From Lactobacillus bombicola (GTDB lineage: Bacteria; Bacillota; Bacilli; Lactobacillales; Lactobacillaceae), in the NCBI RefSeq assembly GCF_900112665.1, contig NZ_FOMN01000006.1:28123-92122 (forward strand): a stretch of 64,000 bases of DNA, in the 5' to 3' direction. The notes under the pieces are model-generated. The model searched no databases, was not told the origin of the DNA, and saw nothing but the letters and a program-made list of their open reading frames with translations. The translations under genes and the position numbers were made by a program. How positions within the stretch are numbered: position 1 is the stretch's first letter; each line of letters opens with the position of its first letter. Below, in pieces: positions 39,426 through 48,062 of the stretch.

Positions 39426-40436
39426 TTAATTTGCATAATCAATATCTTCTATTGGATTAACTTGGAATTCATGGTATTCAGTTTCTTTTTCTAGCTCCGG
39501 TGTCAATTTGACACATCTAATACGTTGGTTGCCGTAAGTTGAGTAATAGTAACTTTTAGATTCAGCACACATATAAGCTGAATAACAAGTATAGTCAAAA
39601 GTATCCTCAGGAGTAACAACGATTCCGCGTGGAATACTGACAGCTTCTAATATATGATGAGCTAAACTTACAGCAGTTAATTCATCTTTGGGTTGTTCAA
39701 CATTATTTTTCATGAAGGCTGTTCTAATAAAACGTGATGGTGGTGTATAGTCACCAGGTAAGCCAAAGGTACCTGAGCCTTGACTAAACGGCTTTAATGT
39801 TTTACCCAAAAATTCAATATCTTTATGTTGTTTTGGTCTAACAGAAAGGTAATTACGTAAATTAGTTTCGTGCCAGTGATAATCGGGACTATTGGTCATC
39901 ACGCCAACTGAATCTCGGATAATATGTGTACCATCTTCTTGTGTTTCAACGATAACACTTTCCCCCGTAGTATCAGAAAAGATATAGTGTAAAGGTGGGA
40001 TAACCTTTAAAGCGGGGCTAGCTTCATTAACAATTGAAATTTTATTGGTAAATAATTCGGCCACGTCAGCTAATGAACTAGCTTGAGATAAAATTACAGA
40101 AATCACTTTATCGGGTGATACACCCCAAGTATTAGGTTCAGCCTGTTGTTTGTAGCTAGCATATCCTGGGAAATATAAAACAGCTCCTGTTAATCCAGCA
40201 TCATTAATACCATCACAAGTAACTGGAGAATTATCAATATCATATTGAATACTACCCATGCCAATAAATGAATGCTTACTAGTAACTTGATCTGTCGTAT
40301 TATATGAAACGGCGAAAGTTTTGTCTTTAGGAACAAAAATAACTTGTTCAGCCATTTCCATCATAAAGTCCATTGTTCTAGATAAAAAATGTTTTTTATC
40401 CTTAGTTTCTAATGTAAAACTGCTACAACCTATCAT
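39426..40436 (-). CDS. Penicillin V acylase-like / choloylglycine hydrolase family (Ntn hydrolase)
   Basis: A 336-residue N-terminal-nucleophile amidase. The sequence begins MIGCSSF, so the nucleophile cysteine is residue 4 and a three-residue propeptide must be removed. This is as in Bacillus penicillin V acylase and unlike bile salt hydrolases, which begin Met-Cys. SRTMDF near 19, CDGINDAGLTGA near 75, MTNSPDYHWHETNLRNYL near 184-201 and the C-terminal MCAESKSYYY match the family's active site. It hydrolyses linear amides: penicillin V, bile conjugates or acyl-homoserine lactones in other members. The natural substrate here is unknown. Confidence 0.88.
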   Translation of the reverse strand: MIGCSSFTLETKDKKHFLSRTMDFMMEMAEQVIFVPKDKTFAVSYNTTDQVTSKHSFIGMGSIQYDIDNSPVTCDGINDAGLTGAVLYFPGYASYKQQAEPNTWGVSPDKVISVILSQASSLADVAELFTNKISIVNEASPALKVIPPLHYIFSDTTGESVIVETQEDGTHIIRDSVGVMTNSPDYHWHETNLRNYLSVRPKQHKDIEFLGKTLKPFSQGSGTFGLPGDYTPPSRFIRTAFMKNNVEQPKDELTAVSLAHHILEAVSIPRGIVVTPEDTFDYTCYSAYMCAESKSYYYSTYGNQRIRCVKLTPELEKETEYHEFQVNPIEDIDYAN

Positions 40437-40571
40437 GCTGTAACCTCCATTTGATTTTAAAAATATTATAAATTAACTATAATGAAAAGTATAAGAGGAT
40501 GGATGACTATATTCAAGTGTTTTAAATTTAAATCGTAATGATGTAAGCTATTACTTACTATAATCTAATTA

Positions 40572-40612
40572 TAAAAAAAGGTGCCGATCATTGCGACCAG
40601 CACCTTTTTTAT
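40572..40612. terminator. Intrinsic terminator for the BI-1 gene
   Basis: Stem AAAAAAGGTGC / GCACCTTTTTT, symmetrical. It touches the stop codon of the minus-strand BI-1 gene and could also stop plus-strand read-through. Confidence 0.85.
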
Positions 40613-41322
40613 TAATTGCGCCTATTACCATTACCACCAAAGATTTCTAATAAAAACATAAAAATATTAATAAAGTCAAGGTAAAGTTGCAAAGCTCCTA
40701 ATATTGCTAGACCATTACTTGATAATTGGTCGCCATAATTATTGTAAATAGCTTTCATTTTATTGGCATCACTAGCAACTAAACCAGTAAAAATTATTAC
40801 ACCGATAAAGGAAAATAGGTAAGTGACAGCTGGATTACGTAAGAAAAGATTGACTAGCCAAGCTACCATAAAACCAAATAAAGCAGCACTTAAATAGGAA
40901 TTCCAATTAGATAAATCACGCTTAGTAAAAGTTCCAAATATAGCCATGGCAATAAAAACTGTTGCGGCAGAGATAAAGGCTGAAGTGATTTGGGTGCCGG
41001 TATAAAAGCCAGCAATTAAGGCAAATTCAAAGCCATAAATTGCAGCTAAAAAGATAAGCATAACTAAAGCTGCTGCTGGGTTGCGATTAGCTTTAAAACT
41101 AATTCCTAGAGATAGACCTAAGGGAACTAATAAAATTAACCAGATGATAGTAGCAGGCAGATTCATTAGTGCAGTACTAAAAACATTCATAGTCAAATAG
41201 GCTACTAAGGCGGAAATCATAACTGCGCCGCCCATCAGGGCATACATTTTAGTCAAAAAACGATTAGTTTCTGCAATAGTATGAATTTGTCGGTGATCTG
41301 AATTAGTATCAAAAATATTCAT
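40612..41322 (-). CDS. Bax inhibitor-1 / YccA family membrane protein
   Basis: A 236-residue protein with seven hydrophobic segments, a conserved family often annotated as BI-1, with Ca2+ leak activity shown for the Bacillus homologue YetJ. The C-terminal DANKMKAIYNNYG and ALQLYLDFINIFMFLLEIFG segments, with two aspartates, are diagnostic. The ATG at 41322 has AAAGGA on the minus strand. The open frame eight codons further up lacks a site. It is a single-gene unit. Confidence 0.92.
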   Translation of the reverse strand: MNIFDTNSDHRQIHTIAETNRFLTKMYALMGGAVMISALVAYLTMNVFSTALMNLPATIIWLILLVPLGLSLGISFKANRNPAAALVMLIFLAAIYGFEFALIAGFYTGTQITSAFISAATVFIAMAIFGTFTKRDLSNWNSYLSAALFGFMVAWLVNLFLRNPAVTYLFSFIGVIIFTGLVASDANKMKAIYNNYGDQLSSNGLAILGALQLYLDFINIFMFLLEIFGGNGNRRN

Positions 41323-41498
41323 AAAAATGTCCTTTCTGTGGCTCAAATTAGTACTAAAACTAACACATTTTAAATTGGGTGTGAAGATAATTAAGCGAAG
41401 TTAAAGCAAAGTTAAAGAATAAGTCAGCATGTTACTTTTATTCAAATTTTTAGTAAAATAGAATAGTTAACCAATTGTTTGTAAAAAAGGACAAGAAC

Positions 41499-42851
41499 AT
41501 GGAAAAAAATCAAATTATTGACTTAGAAATCACTGACTTATCATATGAAGCGATGGGGGTAGCGCATTATGAAGGAATGACGGTCTTTGTAACCAGTGCA
41601 ATTCCTGGTGAAATAGTCAGGGCAAAAATATTAAAAGTTAAGAAGACCTTTGCTTTTGCCAAAATTGAAGAGCTTGTTAAAGAGAGCCCTGATCGTGTAA
41701 AGATTGAACTTAATCAGTGGGTGCAAACTGGGCTTGCCTCACTGGCACATATTAAATATGACAAGCAGCTCGAATTCAAGCGTAACCAAGTGGTCAATTT
41801 ATTGAAAAAAGCCCATCTTGATGATGTGCAAGTTGGTTCTACTTTACCTAGTCCGGAGGAGACGGGTTATCGCAATAAAGCTCAGGTACCCGTCCGAGAA
41901 GTTGCTGGTCAACTCGAAATCGGGTTCTTTAGACGGCACTCACATGATTTGGTGCCGTTAACCAATTTTTTGACAACTGATCCTGAAATTGACCGTGTCT
42001 TAGTGGCAGTGCGTGATATTCTTCGCCAATATCGCGTTCCGGCTTATGATGAAATTCATAATCAAGGTGAAGTTAGATATCTAGATGTCCGTCGTAGTAA
42101 GGCAACAGGTGAAATGATGGTAATTCTAGTATGTTTGCATAAAGACTTTGCTCAATTACCCAAAGTTGCGGCTGATATCAAAAAAATTCCGGGTGTAACT
42201 AGTTTAGTTTTAAACTATAATCCAAAGAAAACTAATGTTATTTTAGGTAAGGTGGACTACCTGATTTTTGGTAAACCACAACTTACTGATCAAATTGGTG
42301 ACGTTAAGTTTAGAATTTCACCGGAAAGTTTCTTCCAAATCAATTCATTGCAAACACCGCGGCTTTATGATTTAGCAATTAAAAAGGCTAACTTACAACC
42401 AGAAGATGCGGTTGTTGATGCTTATTCAGGGATTGGCACTATTGGCTTGACCGTAGCGAAACACGTGCGTTCGGTGCGTGGTATTGAGAGCGTCAGAGAT
42501 GCAGTCAAGGATGCCAATAATAATGCAAAACTAAATGATATCCGAAATGCCAAGTATGTTACTGGTAAGGCTGAAGAAATTATGCCTAAATGGGCAGAAA
42601 AAGGGATGCAAGTTGACATTATTTTCGTTGATCCGCCAAGAAAAGGCTTAACCCCAGAGTTTATTGAGGCTGCCGCTAAGACTAACCCCAAGAAAATTGT
42701 TTATATTTCGTGCAATCCAGCAACGCTAGTACGTGATCTGCAAGAATTTCAGCAGTTAGGCTATACTTTTGATCAGATTGATCCGGTGGATATGTTCCCG
42801 CAAACGCCCCATGTCGAAGCAGTAACGGTGCTGGAACGGACAGAAAAATAA
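41499..42851 (+). CDS. rlmD: 23S rRNA (uracil-C5)-methyltransferase, RlmD/TrmA family
   Basis: A 450-residue SAM-dependent RNA methyltransferase. An N-terminal TRAM domain (to about 60) is followed by a linker and the methyltransferase domain. DAYSGIGTIGL near 308 binds SAM, DPPRKGL lies near 378, catalytic cysteine is in YISCNPATL near 405, and the general-base glutamate in HVEAV near 437. The four iron-sulfur cysteines of classical RlmD are absent: the expected place reads WVQTGLASLAH. ATG 41499 has AAAGGA upstream. It normally follows dagK in lactobacilli, but here two minus-strand genes intervene. Confidence 0.92.
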   Translation: MEKNQIIDLEITDLSYEAMGVAHYEGMTVFVTSAIPGEIVRAKILKVKKTFAFAKIEELVKESPDRVKIELNQWVQTGLASLAHIKYDKQLEFKRNQVVNLLKKAHLDDVQVGSTLPSPEETGYRNKAQVPVREVAGQLEIGFFRRHSHDLVPLTNFLTTDPEIDRVLVAVRDILRQYRVPAYDEIHNQGEVRYLDVRRSKATGEMMVILVCLHKDFAQLPKVAADIKKIPGVTSLVLNYNPKKTNVILGKVDYLIFGKPQLTDQIGDVKFRISPESFFQINSLQTPRLYDLAIKKANLQPEDAVVDAYSGIGTIGLTVAKHVRSVRGIESVRDAVKDANNNAKLNDIRNAKYVTGKAEEIMPKWAEKGMQVDIIFVDPPRKGLTPEFIEAAAKTNPKKIVYISCNPATLVRDLQEFQQLGYTFDQIDPVDMFPQTPHVEAVTVLERTEK

Positions 42852-43156
42852 TTAATAAACATCGGTATTAAGGAATATTTTTCGGGTATTGAAAGCATAC
42901 TAAGTATTTTCTGAATCATGAATTGTACACTTTTTGTTTTTCCAGCTGTATGGTCGTCCAAATTAGCGAATTCTGTTGATTAGTGTAGCGAAAATATGAT
43001 TATTTAAGAGAGCTTACTCATTATATCGAAAAGCACCTAAATAAATAACACCGTATTGTTTAAATAGGACTCTGATAAATATAAACGATATTAATCTCAG
43101 TGATTAAACTAGGAATATGTACAATCAACTGAAAATTTTTAAATAGCACCTATAAA
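42852..43156. other. Intergenic region left of the restriction-modification island
   Basis: I see no gene, repeat or clear terminator of rlmD in these 305 AT-rich bases. They form the left border of the island. Confidence 0.4.
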
Positions 43157-43193
43157 CAAAACAGTACTGTGAAAAATATTCATCAGTACTGAA
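43157..43193 (-). terminator. Probable terminator of the methyltransferase gene
   Basis: Two copies of the self-complementary octamer CAGTACTG (43162-43169 and 43184-43191) form a hairpin. On the minus strand it is followed by TTTTGTTT. Because the octamers are 22 bases apart and each is a palindrome, a protein-binding site is an alternative. Confidence 0.5.
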
Positions 43194-43256
43194 TGGTGTA
43201 GAGTGGATTATATCTGACTTTTTATGATATGCCACATATTGCTCTAAAATTATTTG

Positions 43257-44306
43257 TTATAGGTGAGCTTCTTGAGATGGATAATCAATACCTGCAAACG
43301 TTTTAAGAATTGCCTCAAAGATAATTTGTGCTCCACGAACAGGTACGGCCATCCCCACTTGTTTTCGGACACTCTCTTTTGAACCCATAAATTCAAAGTT
43401 ATCTGGGAATGTTTGCAAGCGAGCCTTTTCACGGTTAGTTAATGCTCGTGGTTCTGACCAATGGTACATATGTGTACCACCGCCGCCAGAACCAGTAACG
43501 GTATATGATGGTTTATTCGGATCTAAACGTCGATAAATCTGACTAATTTTAGCACCTTTGACATGTAATTTTAGATTTTCAGGAATATCAGCATTAAATG
43601 CATTTTGTCCTGGTTTAATATACTTAAGTCGTTCCACAACATTTTTTGTTTGATGCGTACGTTCATTATTAAATGCATTAGCTGGAATAGGTGGATTATT
43701 AATGGCATTTTTAGCACTATTATCTACATTCTTATACATTTCTGTAGAAGGTACTTTATAATGATATTTTAACGCTAGATCGTTGCGAATACCTATAACG
43801 ATAATCCGATGTCGTGCTTGTGGAATACCGTATTCTTCAAATTTATAAAAATTTGGAACAATTGTATATCCTACATCTTTCATGTCTGAAAGAATTTTTT
43901 TAAAAGCCTTTCCTTGATTCGCTGACTTAATTCCTCCAACATTTTCGGCAAGGAACCACTTTGGCTGGTAAATTTTCAATGCTCTAACACCATAAGTGTA
44001 TAGTGGCCCATAGGTTCCTTCAAATCCTTTATGCTTACCTACAACGGAAAAGTCATTGCAGGGGAAACCAAATGCCAATCCATCAATTGGTGTTAACTTT
44101 GTCAGATTAAACTTTCGGACATCTTCACAATAAACAGATTCTGGATTATCAGGACATATATTATGAGTATAAGTATCGCATGTATCCCTATCGAAGTCAT
44201 TTGCCCATGCATGGATAATTTTGTCACCATTGCCAATATCCGCTATCTTGGCCCCATAGGCTAGTCCTCCTGGACCGCAAAATAGTTCTCCTAATCTATA
44301 CTTCAA
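43257..44306 (-). CDS. DNA (cytosine-5) methyltransferase
   Basis: A C5-cytosine DNA methyltransferase of 349 residues. Motif I FCGPGGLAYG is at 9-18, motif IV GFPCNDFS with catalytic C83 (most family members have PCQ), motif VI AENVGG near 124, motif VIII QARHRI near 165, and motifs IX-X near the C-terminus (RALTNREKARLQTFPD, then VGMAVPV). The open frame extends to 44336, but AAAGGAGA lies before TTG 44306, making that the likely start. It overlaps the upstream XRE gene by 11 bases. It protects the host from the divergent nuclease. The recognition sequence is unknown. Confidence 0.9.
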   Translation of the reverse strand: MKYRLGELFCGPGGLAYGAKIADIGNGDKIIHAWANDFDRDTCDTYTHNICPDNPESVYCEDVRKFNLTKLTPIDGLAFGFPCNDFSVVGKHKGFEGTYGPLYTYGVRALKIYQPKWFLAENVGGIKSANQGKAFKKILSDMKDVGYTIVPNFYKFEEYGIPQARHRIIVIGIRNDLALKYHYKVPSTEMYKNVDNSAKNAINNPPIPANAFNNERTHQTKNVVERLKYIKPGQNAFNADIPENLKLHVKGAKISQIYRRLDPNKPSYTVTGSGGGGTHMYHWSEPRALTNREKARLQTFPDNFEFMGSKESVRKQVGMAVPVRGAQIIFEAILKTFAGIDYPSQEAHL

Positions 44307-44622
44307 TGTTCCATCTCTCCTTTGTAAAAAGGTCAATAATTTGTTGTATAACTTCTAACTCCTTTGAAGTTAGGAAAGAAGTATGCTGAAGCGGAACGGG
44401 CTTAGCACTTCCCATACCTGCTTCATTAAGCATGGTTATAACGCTTACTTGATAGCATTTGGACAGTTTGCAAATAGTAGAAATCTTAGGGTCAGTTATT
44501 TGATCATGTTCTAGCTTTGAGAGTCTAGAATTGGTAATACCTGTTTGATCAAATACATCGGCCATACTTAATCGGTTGCTTAAACGCAATTGTTTTAAAT
44601 ATTTGCCAAATGAGCTGTTCAT
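44296..44622 (-). CDS. XRE-family regulator, likely restriction-modification controller
   Basis: A 108-residue protein. Residues 8-62 form a Cro/C1 helix-turn-helix (YLKQLRLSNRLSMADVF followed by TGITNSRLSKLEHDQI), and a 40-residue tail follows. AGAGG precedes the ATG. It sits upstream of and overlaps the methyltransferase gene, and is divergent from the nuclease. This is the arrangement of C proteins that delay nuclease expression until the DNA is methylated. Confidence 0.85.
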   Translation of the reverse strand: MNSSFGKYLKQLRLSNRLSMADVFDQTGITNSRLSKLEHDQITDPKISTICKLSKCYQVSVITMLNEAGMGSAKPVPLQHTSFLTSKELEVIQQIIDLFTKERWNIEV

Positions 44623-44669
44623 GTAAAAACCTCTTTTTATTAATTTTTGTTTTTAGTTTACCATAATTA

Positions 44670-44714
44670 GCTGCGATTAAGAAATATTTTGCTATTTTTT
44701 TTCTGAATCGCAGC
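44670..44714. promoter_or_regulatory. Inverted repeat in the divergent promoter of the island
   Basis: GCTGCGATT (44670-44678) and AATCGCAGC (44706-44714) are perfectly complementary, 27 bases apart, in the 110-base gap between the XRE and nuclease genes. It is a candidate operator for the XRE protein. Each arm carries a GCTGC/GCAGC site. Confidence 0.5.
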
Positions 44715-44732
44715 AAGAAAGTGAGAAAAAAT

Positions 44733-45866
44733 ATGTCAATCTTATATACTGATGTTCCGCCCTTGGGAACTGATGATAATAATGAAAACTTCAGAGATAA
44801 ATTCAAAGAATATTTTAAAGCCTCAAATAAAGTTGAAATTGCAACAGGGTATGTATCTAGAAATGCTTTGGAGTTACTGAACCAGATGATAAAGAACCAA
44901 CGTATTAGCTATATAAGACTAATTGTTGGTATGTATTACATCGATGGTATGCCCGAAAGTATATATAACACACTTATTAAATTAGATAATGAGTGGCATT
45001 CAAGAAATATTGGAGAAGTACTTATTGTCAGAACATTTAGGTATCATGGAAAATGCTACCTGTTTAGTAAGAATGAAACACCATTTGCCGGAATTTTAGG
45101 TTCTGCCAACCTAGGAGCTATTTCATTAGATGCTCAAACTCGACGCCAATATGAAATTTCTGTTTCTATCAACGGCAGTCAGCAATTGGTACAATTAGAA
45201 CGCCATATTAAAGATTTGCAGACTAAATGTTCTACATCAATCTCTTCGACACCTAATATTCCTATTATTCGAGCAGAGAATGTACAGTTAAGGGATATTG
45301 ACCATGTTCAAAAGGTTAATTCTGATGAAGTTAATGCCTATAAAGATCACCTTGTAGGAAATACATTTGAGATACCATTAAAGGTACCTCATGACCATAA
45401 TGATCCTAAACTTCGAGGATCAAATATTAACGTTTGCTACGCAAAAGGCAGAAAGCGTGAATGGTGGGAAACAGAAATTATAGTTTCTAAAAAAATTTCC
45501 GAACAACCGGGCTATCCGGAATATTCAAAGCCATTCATGGTTGTAACTGATGATGGCTGGAAGTTTAAGGTATGGACTTGCGGTGATCATAACAAGAACT
45601 TCTATTCCAAAGATAATCTTAAAATCATGGGATATTGGCTTAAGGGGAGACTTGTAGCGGCTGGAATTGTTAATGCTATTGATAATGTGGAAAATGATAC
45701 TGAAGGAAAAGGCTTAATTACTGAAAAAATGTTAGAACAGTATGGTAAAACTACACTTAGCCTTACAAAAATCGGTCAGACAACTAAAGATGAAGAAGGC
45801 AATGTATTAAATGTATGGTTGCTTTCTTTTTTACCAAGCCAGATGAAAGAAGAGACTAATAGATGA
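44733..45866 (+). CDS. Phospholipase D-type restriction endonuclease, NgoFVII-like
   Basis: A 377-residue nuclease. The N-terminal half is a PLD-like domain with the HxK motif in RYHGKCYLF near 105, followed by GILGSANLGA, which supplies the Asn/Ser residues. The C-terminal part (about 225-330, with NVCYAKGRKREWWETEI and FMVVTDDGWKFKVWTCGD) looks like the B3-like DNA-recognition domain of this restriction enzyme family. PLD nucleases such as BfiI cut DNA without metal. The start is ATG 44733 behind a weak AAGTGAG; GTG 44721 is possible. It overlaps the next gene by four bases. Confidence 0.82.
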   Translation: MSILYTDVPPLGTDDNNENFRDKFKEYFKASNKVEIATGYVSRNALELLNQMIKNQRISYIRLIVGMYYIDGMPESIYNTLIKLDNEWHSRNIGEVLIVRTFRYHGKCYLFSKNETPFAGILGSANLGAISLDAQTRRQYEISVSINGSQQLVQLERHIKDLQTKCSTSISSTPNIPIIRAENVQLRDIDHVQKVNSDEVNAYKDHLVGNTFEIPLKVPHDHNDPKLRGSNINVCYAKGRKREWWETEIIVSKKISEQPGYPEYSKPFMVVTDDGWKFKVWTCGDHNKNFYSKDNLKIMGYWLKGRLVAAGIVNAIDNVENDTEGKGLITEKMLEQYGKTTLSLTKIGQTTKDEEGNVLNVWLLSFLPSQMKEETNR

Positions 45867-47731
45867 GCTATTTAAGTGACTATGTTGCACGATTAATGCA
45901 AACGGGCGACCTACAGTTTGCTTTATCAATTAAAAAGACTACTGACGAGGCATATAACAAAATTAAATCTAATTTTGATTTCATGGGTGGACGAAAAACT
46001 GGATTACTGTTTGGAAATATTCAGTCGGGAAAGACTGGTCACATATTTGGGATTATATGTGCTGCTGCAGATGATATATTTCCATTATTTATTTTACTAA
46101 CTACAGATAATGTTACCTTGCAAAAACAAACACTGGAACGTGTACAAAAAGATTTGCCAGATTTTTGTATTTGTGGGGAATATGATACAACTAAATTCAA
46201 TGATAATAATCTTTCTAAACCAACAATAATCGTACTTAAAAAGAATTTTCGTACCCTGCAACAATGGGTAAACAACTTGAAGTCTTCGGGCATTGTTGCA
46301 GGAAATCCTCTTTTTATTATTGATGACGAAGCTGATGCATCATCACTGAATACATTGATAAATCAAGAGAAGCAATCAACTATTAACAATTATCTGGATC
46401 AAATCAACCAGTTATCTATTGGTTCTATCTACTTGCAGTCTACTGCTACTCCACAAGCTTTATTGTTGCAAACAGAGGATAACACTTGGCATCCTGATTT
46501 TGCGGTTTACTTTACTCCAGGACAGGGGTATTTAGGAGGTAATTTCTTCTTTCCGGAAGCTAAGACGCCGTCATGCATTAACTTTATTGATAACGAAGAA
46601 GAATCTTTGAAAAAGGCAGTTGTACATCATATTATTGTATCAGCTCAAATGTTTGCTGATGGAGATAAGGTTTGTAACATGATGATCCATCCATCAGTCA
46701 GAGTTAATAAGCATATAGAATATGCCAATAAGGTACAAAAGATTCTTAATTCATTTGCAGATAATAAAGACACCTTTTTTAACTTTTTTTCTCAGCAGTA
46801 CGATGTTATTTCACAGGAAACCAGTCTATTAGGTAAAGAACGGCTTTTTGGCAAGGCACATGGTCTTTTAGACTTGGTTAATATTTATATGCTTAACGGC
46901 AAAGAACATGTACAGGCAAGGGACTATGCAACTGGAAGTAACGTGATAGTTGGGGGAAATACACTTGGCAGAGGAGTAACTTTTCCCAAATTGCAAACTA
47001 TTTACTATGTTCGCTCATCTAAGCACCCACAGGCAGATACGATGTGGCAACATAGTCGTATGTTTGGATATGATCGTCATGCGAGTCTTATGTCTGTGTA
47101 TATCAGCAAGGAACTGTATAAGCTATTTGCAGATATAAATTCGGTTAATAATGCAATTATTCGACAAATTGACCAAACAAATGGTGACCTTTCTAAAATT
47201 GCTATTTCTCTTTCAGAGGGACTGGCCCCTACTCGCTCTAAAGTGCTAGACAATAGACACATTCATATTTTTATCGGTGGGAAAAATTACTTTCCATTTA
47301 ATCCTATAAATAAGTCATTTAATACACTAACTAACCTCATTAACCAAATCTACCCGGTTGACAATCACAAAGATTATGAACAGGTTAATTTAGCAATTTT
47401 TCAACGTATTCTTTCCGAGATTCGGGGTGGAAGCGACTTTAATATTAAGGATTGTCAAACCGCTATTAAGGATATGGTTGCCAGTCACCAAACTCAAGGA
47501 GTTCTTATAGTTAGGCGCGATCGTGATATTACTCAAGGAACTGGGGCATTGTTATCACCAAATGATTTAGATTTGGGTAATAGTTTTACAAATATACCTG
47601 TCTTAACTTTGTATGAAGTAGTAGGTAGAGGCTGGAGTGCAAATAAGCTTTGGGTTCCTAATATCAAATTTCCAGCTAATAAGGTTATTTATCATGTAAC
47701 TGAAAAGAAAAATTTTAGTGGAAACGGCTAA
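45863..47731 (+). CDS. Z1-domain ATPase associated with restriction-modification
   Basis: A 622-residue helicase-like ATPase. Walker A GNIQSGKT is at 51-58, Walker B FIIDDEADAS near 150, motif III STATPQA near 195, NTLGRGVTFP near 365 and QHSRMFGYDR near 395. Together these mark the Z1 domain (PF10593). Z1 proteins have been described in operons with restriction enzymes, methyltransferases and MORC-type ATPases (Iyer, Abhiman and Aravind). The ATG lies in the ATGA overlap with the nuclease gene, so the two are translated together. It may translocate on DNA and act with the nuclease. That is inference. Confidence 0.82.
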   Translation: MSYLSDYVARLMQTGDLQFALSIKKTTDEAYNKIKSNFDFMGGRKTGLLFGNIQSGKTGHIFGIICAAADDIFPLFILLTTDNVTLQKQTLERVQKDLPDFCICGEYDTTKFNDNNLSKPTIIVLKKNFRTLQQWVNNLKSSGIVAGNPLFIIDDEADASSLNTLINQEKQSTINNYLDQINQLSIGSIYLQSTATPQALLLQTEDNTWHPDFAVYFTPGQGYLGGNFFFPEAKTPSCINFIDNEEESLKKAVVHHIIVSAQMFADGDKVCNMMIHPSVRVNKHIEYANKVQKILNSFADNKDTFFNFFSQQYDVISQETSLLGKERLFGKAHGLLDLVNIYMLNGKEHVQARDYATGSNVIVGGNTLGRGVTFPKLQTIYYVRSSKHPQADTMWQHSRMFGYDRHASLMSVYISKELYKLFADINSVNNAIIRQIDQTNGDLSKIAISLSEGLAPTRSKVLDNRHIHIFIGGKNYFPFNPINKSFNTLTNLINQIYPVDNHKDYEQVNLAIFQRILSEIRGGSDFNIKDCQTAIKDMVASHQTQGVLIVRRDRDITQGTGALLSPNDLDLGNSFTNIPVLTLYEVVGRGWSANKLWVPNIKFPANKVIYHVTEKKNFSGNG

Positions 47732-47751
47732 ATGTCATTCTAAAATGAGAT

Positions 47752-48062
47752 TTGTTGCTGGCAAAGTATGAACTATCTTTGAAAAATTTATTTGGTATAT
47801 GGAATGTAATTATAAAAGAGTCAGATTTAGCAATAACTAAATACAAGATTGCTGTATTTGTTGATGCTGAATACTGGTATGCCTATAATTTTGATAAAAT
47901 AAAGTCAGGAAAAAGAGTTAATCGTAACAGACAATATTTGGTTTAAAAAAATAAATTATAATATGGAGCGTGATAAATAGGTCAATGCTGAACTAAAACA
48001 AATGGGGGGCGGCAATTCGTTTCCAAGAAAAGCATCAAGTGTTAAAGAATATGGATTATTAA
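47752..48062 (+). pseudogene. vsr: Decayed very short patch repair endonuclease (vsr)
   Basis: Three frames must be joined. Frame one gives KYELSLKNLFGIWNV, then ITKYKIAVFVDAEYW and KSGKRVNRNRQYLV to TAA 47946. Frame two from 47948 gives KKINYNMERDK, a stop, then VNAELKQMG. Frame three from 48009 gives AAIRFQEKHQVLKNMDY to 48062. Order and wording follow Vsr (KYKIAVFVDGEFWHG, NREYWIKKIERN, VNQELKQQGW, VLRFWE). The N-terminus is missing, and the Trp of GW is lost at a six-G run. Vsr repairs T:G mismatches arising from deaminated 5-methylcytosine, which fits the methyltransferase in the island. Confidence 0.8.

Noticed and set aside
47752..47946. The 64-codon TTG frame as a genuine small gene
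   Set aside because: It has no ribosome site, and its sequence is the middle of Vsr. The rest of Vsr follows in other frames, so I call it a pseudogene.
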